A DNA stretch of 17,547 bases from Candidatus Bathyarchaeota archaeon (lineage in GTDB: Archaea > Thermoproteota > Bathyarchaeia > TCS64): assembly GCA_030601645.1 (NCBI GenBank), contig JAUWBQ010000015.1:1-17547 (forward strand), given 5' to 3'. This document shows, in pieces, positions 5,682-12,713 of the stretch. A model generated the notes under the pieces. It searched no databases and was not told where the DNA came from. It saw only the letters and a list, made by a program, of their open reading frames with translations. Within the stretch, counting starts at the first letter, position 1. Each line of letters starts with the position of its first letter. The position numbers and the translations under genes are program-made.

Positions 5682-7046
5682 TCACCCGATCTCCAAATAC
5701 TCATCGGGGAGCAAAGAAGCTATTGAAGAGGGCGAGCCACGCCCCCGGGAGGGCGGTGTTTCCTCCAGCTCAAGGAAACTTATTACCTTGCCACTAGCAT
5801 CCTGAACCCAAGATTTAGCGAATAACATTTTCTGAAGATCCTCGCCACGGCTGAGTAAATCCTTTAATTCGTCCCTCAAGGGCTGGACCTCCTCGCGGAT
5901 GAGTTCACGGAACATGTCGCGCTGTTTGACCTCAGCTAGCTCCCCTTCTCGCTGCGCCAACTCCCGTTCGAGTTGCCGGACCCGACCGGTGAGGGCTTGG
6001 TTTTTCTCATCATCATCGCCCGATTGCATCGCCCTGATCAGTGATATTTTCCTCATCTCATCGAATTGTTGGTCTATCTGTCGGCTCACATCATCCTTGG
6101 GCTCAGGCTCCCGGCGGTCATATCGACCATAGCGCTGATATGGGCGCCTGTAATTGAATTGCTCTGGGATGCTGATCCCCAGCTCCCTCTCAATCTCAGG
6201 CGGGATCGGGATCCGCCGCACGTTGCACCAGCTTTCAACGAAGAGCTTGAGGCGACTGCGCGGCATGTACTCCGCCGACACCTCGATGAGCTTGTAGAGG
6301 TCATCTACGCTGTACGGCTCCATGAACTTGACGACGCCAGCGGAGTTCTTGTCGCTGACGCCGAACGTGACCAGCATCTGCTTCAAGTGGCTGTATGGGT
6401 CGGGGATGCTGATACCGTCCTCCCTTGGTTTTTCCAGCTTCCGTGAGGCTTCCTCCCCCCCTCCAGCCGGGACAAAGTCCGCCTCCTTGAATCGAATACG
6501 GTGAGCGCCGAGGCCATGCCCCATGAGGCTCTTCCATTTATCGTAGCCCTTACCACACTCAGGACAGACGAAGGGCTTGACTGACATGGGCTGACTGACT
6601 GACTGAACATGGGCTGAAGGCTGACGTACATGGGATTCCCCAGACTGACCATGTTCCCTGCCCATGCCCATGCCCATGTCAGCTTCAGCCTTGACTCCCA
6701 GTGGCTTCAAGCCCGCCTGCACCCTAGACTGGTTATACTGCGCCAAAGTGGCCTCCACGCCGTGCTCATCAGCCAAGTGCTTTTGGAGGCTGGGCCAATC
6801 GCCGAAAAGGGCGCGGCAGCCTTCCTCTGGGCAAAGGAATTCATTGCCTGAAGAATGGAATTTCGAATTACAACTTCTATGACTCCAAGCCAAATTCTCA
6901 CGCTTGTTGTCCGTTTCATCCCGATTTATGTGGTGCACCACCCAATCACCGTTTTCCCCACCTTTATTGCAGAAATAACAGCTTTTCGGCTCGTCTTTCA
7001 TCACCTCGCGGGCTTTTCTTCGCCCATAGCTTGAGTCCACGGTCAT
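5682..7046 (-). CDS. HNH-type domain fused to two C2H2 zinc fingers and a coiled coil
   Basis: A 454-residue multidomain protein. Residues 20-65 carry an HNH-nuclease-like pattern: CYFC (C23, C26), VVHHIN (H38, H39), N51, SCN (C59) and H64. Two C2H2 fingers follow: C72/C77 with H90/H95, and C161/C164 with H177/H182, separated by a low-complexity linker with a repeated GM. Residues 215-290 look helical; 345-410 form a coiled coil rich in Glu, Arg and Leu; the end is Ser/Pro-rich. HNH domains nick or cut DNA, and C2H2 fingers in archaeal elements usually bind DNA. The combination suggests a sequence-guided nuclease or a packaging, recombination or control protein. I do not recognise the full architecture as a known family. 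The ATG at 7046 overlaps the upstream stop (ATGA). It is the largest gene of the operon. Confidence 0.75.
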   Translation of the reverse strand: MTVDSSYGRRKAREVMKDEPKSCYFCNKGGENGDWVVHHINRDETDNKRENLAWSHRSCNSKFHSSGNEFLCPEEGCRALFGDWPSLQKHLADEHGVEATLAQYNQSRVQAGLKPLGVKAEADMGMGMGREHGQSGESHVRQPSAHVQSVSQPMSVKPFVCPECGKGYDKWKSLMGHGLGAHRIRFKEADFVPAGGGEEASRKLEKPREDGISIPDPYSHLKQMLVTFGVSDKNSAGVVKFMEPYSVDDLYKLIEVSAEYMPRSRLKLFVESWCNVRRIPIPPEIERELGISIPEQFNYRRPYQRYGRYDRREPEPKDDVSRQIDQQFDEMRKISLIRAMQSGDDDEKNQALTGRVRQLERELAQREGELAEVKQRDMFRELIREEVQPLRDELKDLLSRGEDLQKMLFAKSWVQDASGKVISFLELEETPPSRGRGSPSSIASLLPDEYLEIG

Positions 7047-7354
7047 CGCATCCGCTCCAGATCTACCAAAGTCCTGAGCCTATCCCTCGCCTCGACCTTC
7101 ACCTTGCCGAGCTGGCGGTGCTCATCGTACTCCTTTAGCCGACGGTCCACCATATCAGCCCGGTGACGGGCGCGCTCCCTGAAAAAGCCAAGCATGGGGA
7201 ACATAGGTAGGTTGCGGGGCGCGAACGGCTCCATCTTTTTTACGAAGGTCTCCATCTTCTTCTTGAAGCCCTCGGGGTCTGGCTCGTTCTGGTTCTTCAC
7301 TTTTCGCCTGAGTTTATCCAGCGGGCTCACGCCACGCCACCTTTTATACGACAT
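7043..7354 (-). CDS. Unrecognised 103-residue basic protein, first gene of the leftward operon
   Basis: The protein is strongly basic with two charged helical regions (SPLDKLRRKVKNQ and GFKKKMETFVKKMEPFAP, then RARHRADMVDRRLKEYDEHR) around a Pro/Met-rich hydrophobic turn (NLPMFPMLGFF). It has no Cys and no membrane segment. No family is recognised; the charge suggests nucleic-acid contact. It is first in the run, ends in an ATGA overlap with the HNH/zinc-finger gene, and has a TATA-like box close upstream (7371-7382), so its message is probably leaderless or nearly so. Confidence 0.6.
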   Translation of the reverse strand: MSYKRWRGVSPLDKLRRKVKNQNEPDPEGFKKKMETFVKKMEPFAPRNLPMFPMLGFFRERARHRADMVDRRLKEYDEHRQLGKVKVEARDRLRTLVDLERMR

Positions 7355-7370
7355 TGAATCATTCCCAACT

Positions 7371-7382
7371 CGCTTAAAAAGG
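7371..7382 (-). promoter_or_regulatory. TATA-like box for the leftward operon
   Basis: CCTTTTTAAGCG on the minus strand lies about 22 nt before the ATG at 7354. A second AT-rich box (CCTTTAATAAGG) lies about 20 nt further out. Either could start the ten-gene transcript. Confidence 0.4.
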
Positions 7383-7640
7383 GACTTGAATTCCTTATTA
7401 AAGGCTATGCTGGCTTGAAACGGGGTAAAATTAATTTATGGACGATAAACTGCCCCCATTCAGGGTTTAAGCGGGGTTATCAGGGTATTAAGAAAGCACC
7501 GGGAGGAGTTGGTCAGAAACCCCCGGCGGGACACAAACCCTCGGCAAGGGCTGAACAACAGCGTCCGCTAAAAATAGAGTTGTGGGGGTTATTTAAACTT
7601 ATTTCGCTCCGTGAAGACGCAAGAAATTGGGGTAATTCCT

Positions 7641-7680
7641 CGAAATAGGGCTTAATAGGGTATGATAGGGTAAGAGCGGG
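7641..7680 (+). repeat. Four tandem 10-bp iteron-like repeats
   Basis: Four consecutive 10-mers each end in GGG: CGAAATAGGG, CTTAATAGGG, TATGATAGGG and TAAGAGCGGG. The shared core is AATAGGG, weakest in the last copy. The 10-bp period puts every core on the same face of the helix, so a protein could bind all four side by side. The array abuts the TATA box at 7681, so bound protein would also affect transcription of the ATPase gene. The G-runs could in principle form a quadruplex, but the 7-nt loops make that weak. Confidence 0.6.
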
Positions 7681-7690
7681 TATATAAAAA
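7681..7690 (+). promoter_or_regulatory. Strong TATA box for the ATPase gene
   Basis: TATATAAAAA follows directly after the iteron array. Transcription would start near 7710, giving a leader of about 40 nt before the TTG at 7753. Confidence 0.65.
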
Positions 7691-7752
7691 CCTAATATTT
7701 TAAATGGTTGAACAGCAACCTATCTAATGAACAACAATGCCTTGCGTAAGAG

Positions 7753-9129
7753 TTGGTCGACAGTATGGTTCTAAGAGATGAAATAGACAGGAGCGAGGAG
7801 GGCCTTTTTGAACCCGCGCCCCAAGATCTCGAAAAAGGACCAGAAATAGAAGGTTTTAACTTAACTAGACTAGTATACGAGGGGGTAGAGGGGGAAAAAC
7901 ACAATACTCTTACTACTAGTCGGGTTAATCTAATAAGCCCTAAAAAGGCTTATTTTCAGTGTCACCAAGCCTTCCAAAAATGGCTGTACCTAGACCCTCC
8001 AGATCGTGAAGCCATAGATGTGGCCCTTGCCGCCGCCATAGACCGTAACGTTCCCGGAGATCCCGCTTGGTTTTTCATAATAGCCCCTAGTGGGGGCATG
8101 AAAACAGAACTTTTGAGGAGCCTCGGGGGATACGGGCGGGTCTACACGCTATCTTCACTCACGCCAAAGACCTTCATAAGTGGCAAGCTATTCAAGGATC
8201 CCGAGACGGGCAAGCCCAAGATTCGGGGCTTGCTCCCCAGAATAGACGGCAGGGTTTTGGTCATAAAAGATTTTACCGTCATCCTGTCGATGAGGGACGT
8301 TGAGCGCTATGAGATATTCGGGCAACTTAGGGACATTCACGATGGGAAGCACGAAAAGGCTTTCGGCAACATAGACTTCACGGTAAGGGTAAACTCGAAA
8401 ATTGGGTTGATTGCGGGCGTCACGCCAGCCATAGACATGCACCAGAAGATGGCCACCATGCTGGGCGAGAGGTTCCTAAAAATACGTCAAAATCCACACC
8501 ATAGAAAAACAGCCGAACGCGCCCACGAGAACTTAGGTAAAGAGGAAGAGATGCGGGAGCAACTTAAAAACGCGGCGAGCGCGTTACTCAATAACCTAGA
8601 CTTCGAGAAAATACCAGCTCTCACGGGGGAACAATCAGCGCAGATTATCAGGATGGCGGGATACGTGTCCTTAATGCGGGCTTGGGTATTCTGCAAATAT
8701 TATCAGGGCCGGATCGTAGATTTGGACATCCCGAACCCCGAGGTCCCGACCAGAGCCGCGAAACAATTAGGTAAGCTGGCTCAGTCGTTGGCCTTGGTCA
8801 GGGGTCATGATACCGTCACGGTTGAGGACATGAACACCGTCCGTCGAGTCGCGAGGGATACAGCGCTCCCTAAGCGGCAGCGGTTAGTGAACGCGATTAC
8901 AAAACACGAGATCCCACAATTCACCCACACGGATTTAGCCGGGTTCTCAAAGATGCACGAAAACACCGTGAATAATGAGTGCCAAAAAATGGTGGCGTTG
9001 GGTATCTTGGAGGCGAAAATAATACGCGAGGTCACCCTCTACAAATTTACAAAATCGTTCAAAAACCTAGCCGAAAGCGTGAGGCCGAGGAACCTGCACG
9101 GAACCAATTCTGGGAGGGCCGGATCATGA
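7753..9129 (+). CDS. AAA+ ATPase with C-terminal winged helix, probable replication helicase/initiator
   Basis: A 458-residue P-loop ATPase. The Walker A region is FIIAPSGGMKTELL (residues 108-121), with Met where Gly normally precedes the Lys. The Walker B-like strand is VLVIKDFT (168-175), followed by ILSMRDVERYEIFGQLRDI. A sensor-1-like strand IGLIAGVTP (217-225) and an arginine-finger-like GERF (238-241) complete the core. Residues 340-375 resemble the lid region of MCM-like ATPases, and 385-430 form a winged helix (THTDLAGFSKMHENTVNNEC) followed by a beta hairpin. The KDFT-type Walker B with the SSLTP segment is one I associate with replication-region ATPases of phages and archaeal elements. 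Likely role: loading or unwinding DNA at the element origin just upstream. TTG at 7753 is used here; ATG at 7765 is possible. Confidence 0.75.
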   Translation: MVDSMVLRDEIDRSEEGLFEPAPQDLEKGPEIEGFNLTRLVYEGVEGEKHNTLTTSRVNLISPKKAYFQCHQAFQKWLYLDPPDREAIDVALAAAIDRNVPGDPAWFFIIAPSGGMKTELLRSLGGYGRVYTLSSLTPKTFISGKLFKDPETGKPKIRGLLPRIDGRVLVIKDFTVILSMRDVERYEIFGQLRDIHDGKHEKAFGNIDFTVRVNSKIGLIAGVTPAIDMHQKMATMLGERFLKIRQNPHHRKTAERAHENLGKEEEMREQLKNAASALLNNLDFEKIPALTGEQSAQIIRMAGYVSLMRAWVFCKYYQGRIVDLDIPNPEVPTRAAKQLGKLAQSLALVRGHDTVTVEDMNTVRRVARDTALPKRQRLVNAITKHEIPQFTHTDLAGFSKMHENTVNNECQKMVALGILEAKIIREVTLYKFTKSFKNLAESVRPRNLHGTNSGRAGS

Positions 9130-9347
9130 GCGAGGCAGCTTACAATTTCAGAGATCGCCCGCCCCTATGGGAGTCCTACGCCGGGGATCGCTGCCGCCTG
9201 CTTTTCTGGAATTATTCACGGCGGGCCTTCACGATGTTGGTTTTCGAGAGGGACGTCGAGGAATGCTGCTGGCGCGAGGTTGATGAGATTCCATTCAAAC
9301 CCTTCGAGGATCGCGAGGAGTTCGGCCGGATCTGCGCCGAGGGATGA
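9126..9347 (+). CDS. Unrecognised 73-residue acidic protein coupled to the ATPase gene
   Basis: The ATG at 9126 overlaps the ATPase stop (ATGA, 9126-9129), and GGGAGG lies 8 nt upstream. The protein is acidic and aromatic, with a CRLLFWNYSRRAFTMLVFERD beta-like core (seen as CRLLFWNY and RRAFTMLVF), a CC pair and an acidic C-terminal half. No family is recognised. The tight coupling suggests a partner or modulator of the ATPase. It ends one base before the convergent gene at 9349. Confidence 0.65.
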   Translation: MSEAAYNFRDRPPLWESYAGDRCRLLFWNYSRRAFTMLVFERDVEECCWREVDEIPFKPFEDREEFGRICAEG

Positions 9348-9348
9348 C

Positions 9349-9570
9349 TTAACCTTCACGTGAATAGCCGCTCGGAACGAAGTAGAAGGGCGTTTTCCTT
9401 AATATCTCGATTACCTCTAATTCCCATTCTAAAACCGGACGCGTACCTATTTTCGCTGATTTGAATCTACCCATTTCATCGGTCGCAACATCAACCTCAT
9501 GATCTTTTCCATCTTTTGTCGTGACGATGACCTTGTAATTTTTCTCTTTTACTAATCGTATTCTTCCCAC
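9349..9570 (-). CDS. Unrecognised 73-residue beta-rich protein
   Basis: The GTG at 9570 is chosen over an upstream ATG at 9591 because a perfect GGAGGTGA (9575-9582) ends 4 nt before it. The same site and spacing precede the GTG at 10280. The protein begins MGRIRLVKEKNYKVIVTTKD, continues with HEVDVATDEMGRFKSAKIG, and ends in an aromatic PFYFVPSGYSREG. Several short strands suggest a small beta-barrel. No family is recognised. It is downstream of the membrane-anchored gene at 10173 in the same direction and may share its transcript. Confidence 0.6.
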   Translation of the reverse strand: MGRIRLVKEKNYKVIVTTKDGKDHEVDVATDEMGRFKSAKIGTRPVLEWELEVIEILRKTPFYFVPSGYSREG

Positions 9571-9585
9571 ACTCTCACCTCCAAT

Positions 9586-9625
9586 CACCATCCATGACTT
9601 GTTTTATCTGAATAAAACACTTCGT
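9586..9625 (-). repeat. 40-bp direct repeat, copy A (decayed coding fragment)
   Basis: It matches 10130-10169 at 35 of 40 positions with no gaps, and all five differences are transitions. In the frame of the intact gene, copy A reads EVFYSDKTSHGW followed by a stop; copy B reads EVFHPDKTSYGRW. Copy A therefore looks like the remnant of a duplicated gene start. It lies directly upstream of the ribosome site for the gene at 9570. Confidence 0.7.
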
Positions 9626-9648
9626 AACAAAATGTTGATGTTCGCATT

Positions 9649-10173
9649 TCAGAAAAACGTTCTGAATTCATTACTATGAGCTTCACCAGAATCATGTGTA
9701 CACGTGCAAATCTCTATGAAATGTTCGCCTTTGGTGGGTGGTGATGGTAGAGTCTTATGAAAAGGCTTCTCGCCGTTTAGTGGTAAGATGTATGGTCTAT
9801 CTTCATCACATTCATAATCGAGTTCAATCTTCAAATCTGGATCCCAATCAAAGAGTACACAAGTACGATAAATTCTTGGCTTGGTATTTCCCACATTTTT
9901 GACTAAAATAGTTGATGATTCCTCTTCCGATTCATAAGGAGGCATGTTTTTCAGCTCATGCTTAATTGAGTCACCAACTGTTCTTTTCGTCTTGCGGTAA
10001 GAGTGATTGAGGCTGATCGCAGCGATGACCAAGCTCAAAAGACTAATGAAAAGAAAATAACCTTCGTAAATTTCTGATCCCTCGAATACATCTTGACGAT
10101 TTAAATAGAAAAAGATTTCTCCCATTAACCACCGTCCGTAACTTGTTTTATCTGGATGAAACACTTCGTTCAT
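9649..10173 (-). CDS. Membrane-anchored protein, one transmembrane helix
   Basis: A 174-residue protein. A hydrophobic helix at about 40-58 (GYFLFISLLSLVIAAISL) is followed by positive residues (YRKTKR). The remaining C-terminal domain of about 110 residues is acidic with short strands (SSTILVKNVGNTKPRIYRT, DLKIELDYECDED), suggesting an immunoglobulin-like or similar beta fold. By the positive-inside rule the C-terminal part would be cytoplasmic. No family is recognised. ATG at 10173 lacks a clear ribosome site; an inner ATG at 10125 is an alternative. The first codons are repeated in copy A beyond the gene's 3' end. The region is visibly richer in AT than the neighbouring genes. Confidence 0.6.
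   Translation of the reverse strand: MNEVFHPDKTSYGRWLMGEIFFYLNRQDVFEGSEIYEGYFLFISLLSLVIAAISLNHSYRKTKRTVGDSIKHELKNMPPYESEEESSTILVKNVGNTKPRIYRTCVLFDWDPDLKIELDYECDEDRPYILPLNGEKPFHKTLPSPPTKGEHFIEICTCTHDSGEAHSNEFRTFF
10130..10169 (-). repeat. 40-bp direct repeat, copy B (start of the membrane-anchored gene)
   Basis: Partner of 9586-9625, with starts 544 nt apart. Here the sequence is the intact 5' end of the gene starting at 10173. The pair brackets that gene, so recombination between them would delete it. Confidence 0.7.
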
Positions 10174-10208
10174 CCATCAGGCAATAATGCCCAATATTAG
10201 CTAAAGCA

Positions 10209-10218
10209 TTAAATAAAA
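10209..10218 (+). promoter_or_regulatory. TATA-like box for the secreted-protein operon
   Basis: TTAAATAAAA lies about 70 nt before the GTG at 10280, placing transcription start near 10240 and leaving a leader with a strong ribosome site. Confidence 0.5.
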
Positions 10219-10279
10219 CCTTCAACTAGGAATGAACGTAAGTTGCCTCGCGGCAGCTTATGAAAAAGGAGGTGAGAAC

Positions 10280-10774
10280 GTGAGACAAAGAAAACTAGCC
10301 TTAATTCTGATATTGCTGTGCGTGGGCTCAACTGGTGTGGTCTTTGCGACTATTCAATGGCAACGCAGCTTAGGTGGAAATCTTAAAGTTCTGGTAGCAA
10401 GTTATGGGGCGGAATTATACTCTGATGCTGCCTGTACTCAGGTCGCAAACTCCGTGCCGATAAGCCCCGTTGAACAAGGTAAAGTCGGCTACTCAACACC
10501 GCTCTATCTGAAAAATGTGGGTGGCGGCAGACTTTTTGTTTACTGGGAAATTTCATGGCTCAGTTCGCTTACGGTCCCCGTTGACGGGCAGTATAGCCCA
10601 GATGGTCACTCATGGCAGAATTTCAATGAAGGCCCGTTGAACTTCCACGATCTTCAACCCGGTTCGGTCATTCAGGTAAGATGGCTTTTCAAGGTTCCAG
10701 CCGGACAAGAAGCAGGCTCGGCGTATCAATACAGCATCAATTTGAAAGGCTCGGATACGGTGCCAAGTGCATGA
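10280..10774 (+). CDS. Secreted or surface protein with N-terminal signal sequence
   Basis: The GTG at 10280 is chosen because AAAAAGGAGGTGA ends 4 nt before it; starting there also puts a textbook signal sequence at the N-terminus: MRQRK, then LALILILLCVGSTGVVFA. The mature part of about 140 residues is beta-rich with aromatic residues (LKVLVASYGAELYS, LYLKNVGGGRLFVYWEISW, VIQVRWLFKVPAGQEAG, YQYSINLKG). This layout resembles small secreted beta-sandwich proteins of archaea and Gram-positives (camelysin/TasA-like), but I cannot confirm the family. In a mobile element it could be a virion surface protein or a cell-surface modifier. Its stop overlaps the next start. Confidence 0.65.
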   Translation: MRQRKLALILILLCVGSTGVVFATIQWQRSLGGNLKVLVASYGAELYSDAACTQVANSVPISPVEQGKVGYSTPLYLKNVGGGRLFVYWEISWLSSLTVPVDGQYSPDGHSWQNFNEGPLNFHDLQPGSVIQVRWLFKVPAGQEAGSAYQYSINLKGSDTVPSA

Positions 10775-10908
10775 GTCAGGAGATCCTCAAAATCCGCAAA
10801 ATCGCGCCCATGCGACCCGTTGAAAGGAAAACCCCTTCTACGCTGGTCTTACCTCCGGCAGCGGGCATGAAAGGCGTGAGACGCGGGCTTGAGGGCGCGA
10901 GGCGATGA
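10771..10908 (+). CDS. Unrecognised 45-residue basic protein
   Basis: The ATG at 10771 overlaps the stop of the secreted-protein gene (ATGA), and its own TGA overlaps the next ATG in the same way (10905-10908). The protein is very basic: ILKIRKIAPMRPVERK at the start and MKGVRRGLEGARR at the end, with a TLVLPPAAG middle. No family is recognised. The overlaps at both ends are the main support. Confidence 0.6.
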   Translation: MSQEILKIRKIAPMRPVERKTPSTLVLPPAAGMKGVRRGLEGARR

Positions 10909-11063
10909 ACTTGGATAGAATTCACGGACCCGGATCTAAATTTATCCCAGCGATTGACGACTATGCTGCGACTAAACGAAAAGAGTATGCCAAGACGAGG
11001 GCGACGCGCGTGAGGGCGATGGCCCTCCCCGATGAATTGATCTCAGGTTGGAACAAACACTAG
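10905..11063 (+). CDS. Unrecognised 52-residue basic protein
   Basis: Third gene of the secreted-protein operon, starting in the ATGA overlap at 10905-10908 and ending with TAG at 11061-11063. It has a HGPGSKFIPAIDDYAATKRK segment and then a basic helix (EYAKTRATRVRAMALPDEL). No family is recognised. The next gene (ending at 11074) reads toward it, so transcription converges here. Confidence 0.6.
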   Translation: MNLDRIHGPGSKFIPAIDDYAATKRKEYAKTRATRVRAMALPDELISGWNKH

Positions 11064-11073
11064 AATCTTTCCC

Positions 11074-11448
11074 CTATTTTTTCCATAATTTTATGCCCAA
11101 GTACGCCATCCCACACCATATTACGAGATTGCCTATCGTTGACCCAAAGTATATCTGGGTCGTGTAGGGGTTCAGCCACACCCACGCCCCCGTCGCCGCC
11201 GCGAGCGGTTCCAGCACTAGATCGAGGGCAATAGCGGCGGCCACCCCGACGCCGACCCCGTATTTCCGGCTCACGGCGTAAGCCAGCTTCATGACCAGCA
11301 CCCATAGCGCCGGAATGATCAAGGGCACCCCGAGCAGCTTAACGGGGAACAAGGAACTGTACGCGTACGCGCCCGATGCCACGCCCGTCGCCTCCAAACC
11401 GAATGCGAAGATCCCCATCACCGCGCTGGGGCGCTTGAGCTTCACCAT
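11074..11448 (-). CDS. Short CruF/DUF422-like membrane protein
   Basis: A 124-residue protein with three to four membrane helices. The segments KLLGVPLIIPALWVLVM and AAIALDLVLEPLAAATGAWVW (core DLVLEPLAAATGAWVW), and the end with YFGSTIGNLVIWCGMAYLG, follow the pattern of the carotenoid-biosynthesis hydratase family CruF/DUF422: a GVP(L/I)xxPxxW helix, then Dxx(L)xPxAxxxGxWxW, then a YxGxPxxNxxxW helix. Cellular members are about twice as long, so this is a compact form lacking the N-terminal helices. Its ATG at 11448 shares a base with the integrase stop, so the two are cotranscribed. Carotenoid or membrane-lipid action is inferred from the family only. Confidence 0.65.
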   Translation of the reverse strand: MVKLKRPSAVMGIFAFGLEATGVASGAYAYSSLFPVKLLGVPLIIPALWVLVMKLAYAVSRKYGVGVGVAAAIALDLVLEPLAAATGAWVWLNPYTTQIYFGSTIGNLVIWCGMAYLGIKLWKK

Positions 11449-12713
11449 CAGGCCCCCGCCATTTCCACTATCATCTTACCGCTCCCGTTATTGAGCGCCG
11501 CCTTGAAGATCCAGCCATTGTTGATGTGGGCCTCAAGTTCCTCCTCTAGGATTATGCGCTGTTTCGGGGCGGCCCTGTAGGCCACGACCCCTTCGCTCGG
11601 TGGTCTCGCCTCTTCAGAGCGGAGGGGCTTTTCCGCATGCTTCATCAGCCGGTCTATGTCGCTCGGTTCCAAGTTCATAAAGGTCTTGTTGAACCTCTCC
11701 ATCTCGGCCACACGGCGGCGTAGGGTCTCAAGCTCCGATGATATGCTCTCCTCGCTGAGTTCGGTCTCAAGGTCGGGGAGGATCTTTGCGTACTCCTTCT
11801 TGATCTCATCGATCGCTCTGGGGTCTAGATCCCTCAGCCCCGCGTATATTGCCGTAAGGCTTTTCTGACCCTTGACGTGCCCCATCAGGAATTCGGCGGT
11901 GTCCTCGCCCAGCTTCCGCGTCGTGAACCTGAAATATTTGCGCAGCCCGTAGGAGCGGAAGAATCTGAACGGCTCACCGGTGGGGTGTCTGCCCACGCTT
12001 CGTATTATGGCGTGCTTCAGGCCCTTCTTCATGGTGATCTCGTTCATCTTGCTCCCGTCCTTGCTCACGATGTAGGTTTCATCGGTGAATACCTCACCCT
12101 TTTTCCTCCTATCCTCAAGGAGATCCCTGAGGTACGTGACGCCCTGAGGCCCCAAGAAGGTGAAATACCACTGCTTGGTTTTTCTCTGCTTGAGGGTTAT
12201 CGTCAAGATGGTATCGTTGCGCTCATAGCTCGCCTTTATGTTCTGATATTGAAGGTTCAGAACATCAATCGGCCTCAGCCCCGAGAAGGCTATCAGGGAG
12301 GCGGCCACCTTGTATCTCAGGCTACACTTGTATAGGAGGCGTCGGATATCATCCTTCACCGGGATGTAGTCAAGGTACGTCCGGCTCGTGTCAACGTCCT
12401 TGAGCTTCACGCCTATCTTGAGCCGGTTGTCATCGAACCACCGCTTGAGGGCCGTCCACGCCTGAATTATGGAGTTACCGGCCAAACCTGCCTTAGTTAG
12501 GTTAGTCTTGAAGGCCAGCATCTCATCCTCGATCTTCTCAATCTTCCACGCCAGCGTTTCCTCCGCCGTCGCCCCGGTGAACTCAAGGAACCTATTCAGC
12601 CATCGCCCATAGCTCGCCCTAGTCTCATCGGACCCCAAGCGCTCCAGCCAAACATTTATCTCCGTCTTGTCCCTCTCCTTATTCCCTTGGGGGTAAAAGG
12701 GACGAACTACCAT
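11448..12713 (-). CDS. Tyrosine recombinase (integrase)
   Basis: A 421-residue integrase of the tyrosine recombinase family, which cuts and rejoins DNA at att sites through a covalent tyrosine link. The N-terminal 100 residues resemble a core-binding (SAM-like) domain with the usual helical layout (YGRWLNRFLEFTG, WTALKRWFDDN). The catalytic residues are visible: R147 in SGLRPIDVLNL, a lysine near 178-180, R258 in YGLRKYF (the preceding His is Tyr255), H279 in LMGH, and the nucleophile Y290 in TAIYAGL. Residues 315-345 add a coiled coil, and a small C-terminal domain (EEELEAHINNGWIFK) follows. The gene is intact, unlike SSV-type integrases that are split on insertion. It starts 30 nt inside the right candidate att repeat and reads inward. 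Confidence 0.9.
   Translation of the reverse strand: MVVRPFYPQGNKERDKTEINVWLERLGSDETRASYGRWLNRFLEFTGATAEETLAWKIEKIEDEMLAFKTNLTKAGLAGNSIIQAWTALKRWFDDNRLKIGVKLKDVDTSRTYLDYIPVKDDIRRLLYKCSLRYKVAASLIAFSGLRPIDVLNLQYQNIKASYERNDTILTITLKQRKTKQWYFTFLGPQGVTYLRDLLEDRRKKGEVFTDETYIVSKDGSKMNEITMKKGLKHAIIRSVGRHPTGEPFRFFRSYGLRKYFRFTTRKLGEDTAEFLMGHVKGQKSLTAIYAGLRDLDPRAIDEIKKEYAKILPDLETELSEESISSELETLRRRVAEMERFNKTFMNLEPSDIDRLMKHAEKPLRSEEARPPSEGVVAYRAAPKQRIILEEELEAHINNGWIFKAALNNGSGKMIVEMAGA

Larger units (their letters stand above)
7355..7752. promoter_or_regulatory. Central divergent control region, possible replication origin
   Basis: This gap of about 400 nt separates the leftward operon from the rightward ATPase gene. 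It carries GGGTAAAA (7423-7430), AGCGGGGTTAT (7470-7480) and four phased AATAGGG-like repeats (7641-7680). The same first two motifs occur near the element's ends. Repeats next to a replication-type ATPase gene, between divergent operons, is the usual setting of a plasmid or viral origin; it also fits an operator. No convincing gene lies within it. Confidence 0.5.

Noticed and set aside
7415..7648. A 77-codon plus-strand frame in the central control region
   Set aside because: It runs through the motif-rich, G-rich DNA, lacks a ribosome site, ends in the iteron array, and its product is low-complexity Pro/Gly/Lys. Better explained as chance openness.
7641..7680. CRISPR array
   Set aside because: Units are 10 bp with no spacers and no cas genes nearby.
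7728..7775. A 15-codon upstream frame (ATG at 7728) before the ATPase gene, possibly a leader peptide
   Set aside because: No ribosome site and no peptide feature; it only shares the leader by position.
11448..12713. SSV-type integrase disrupted by its own att site
   Set aside because: The gene is complete from start to tyrosine and beyond, and the candidate att repeat lies outside it.
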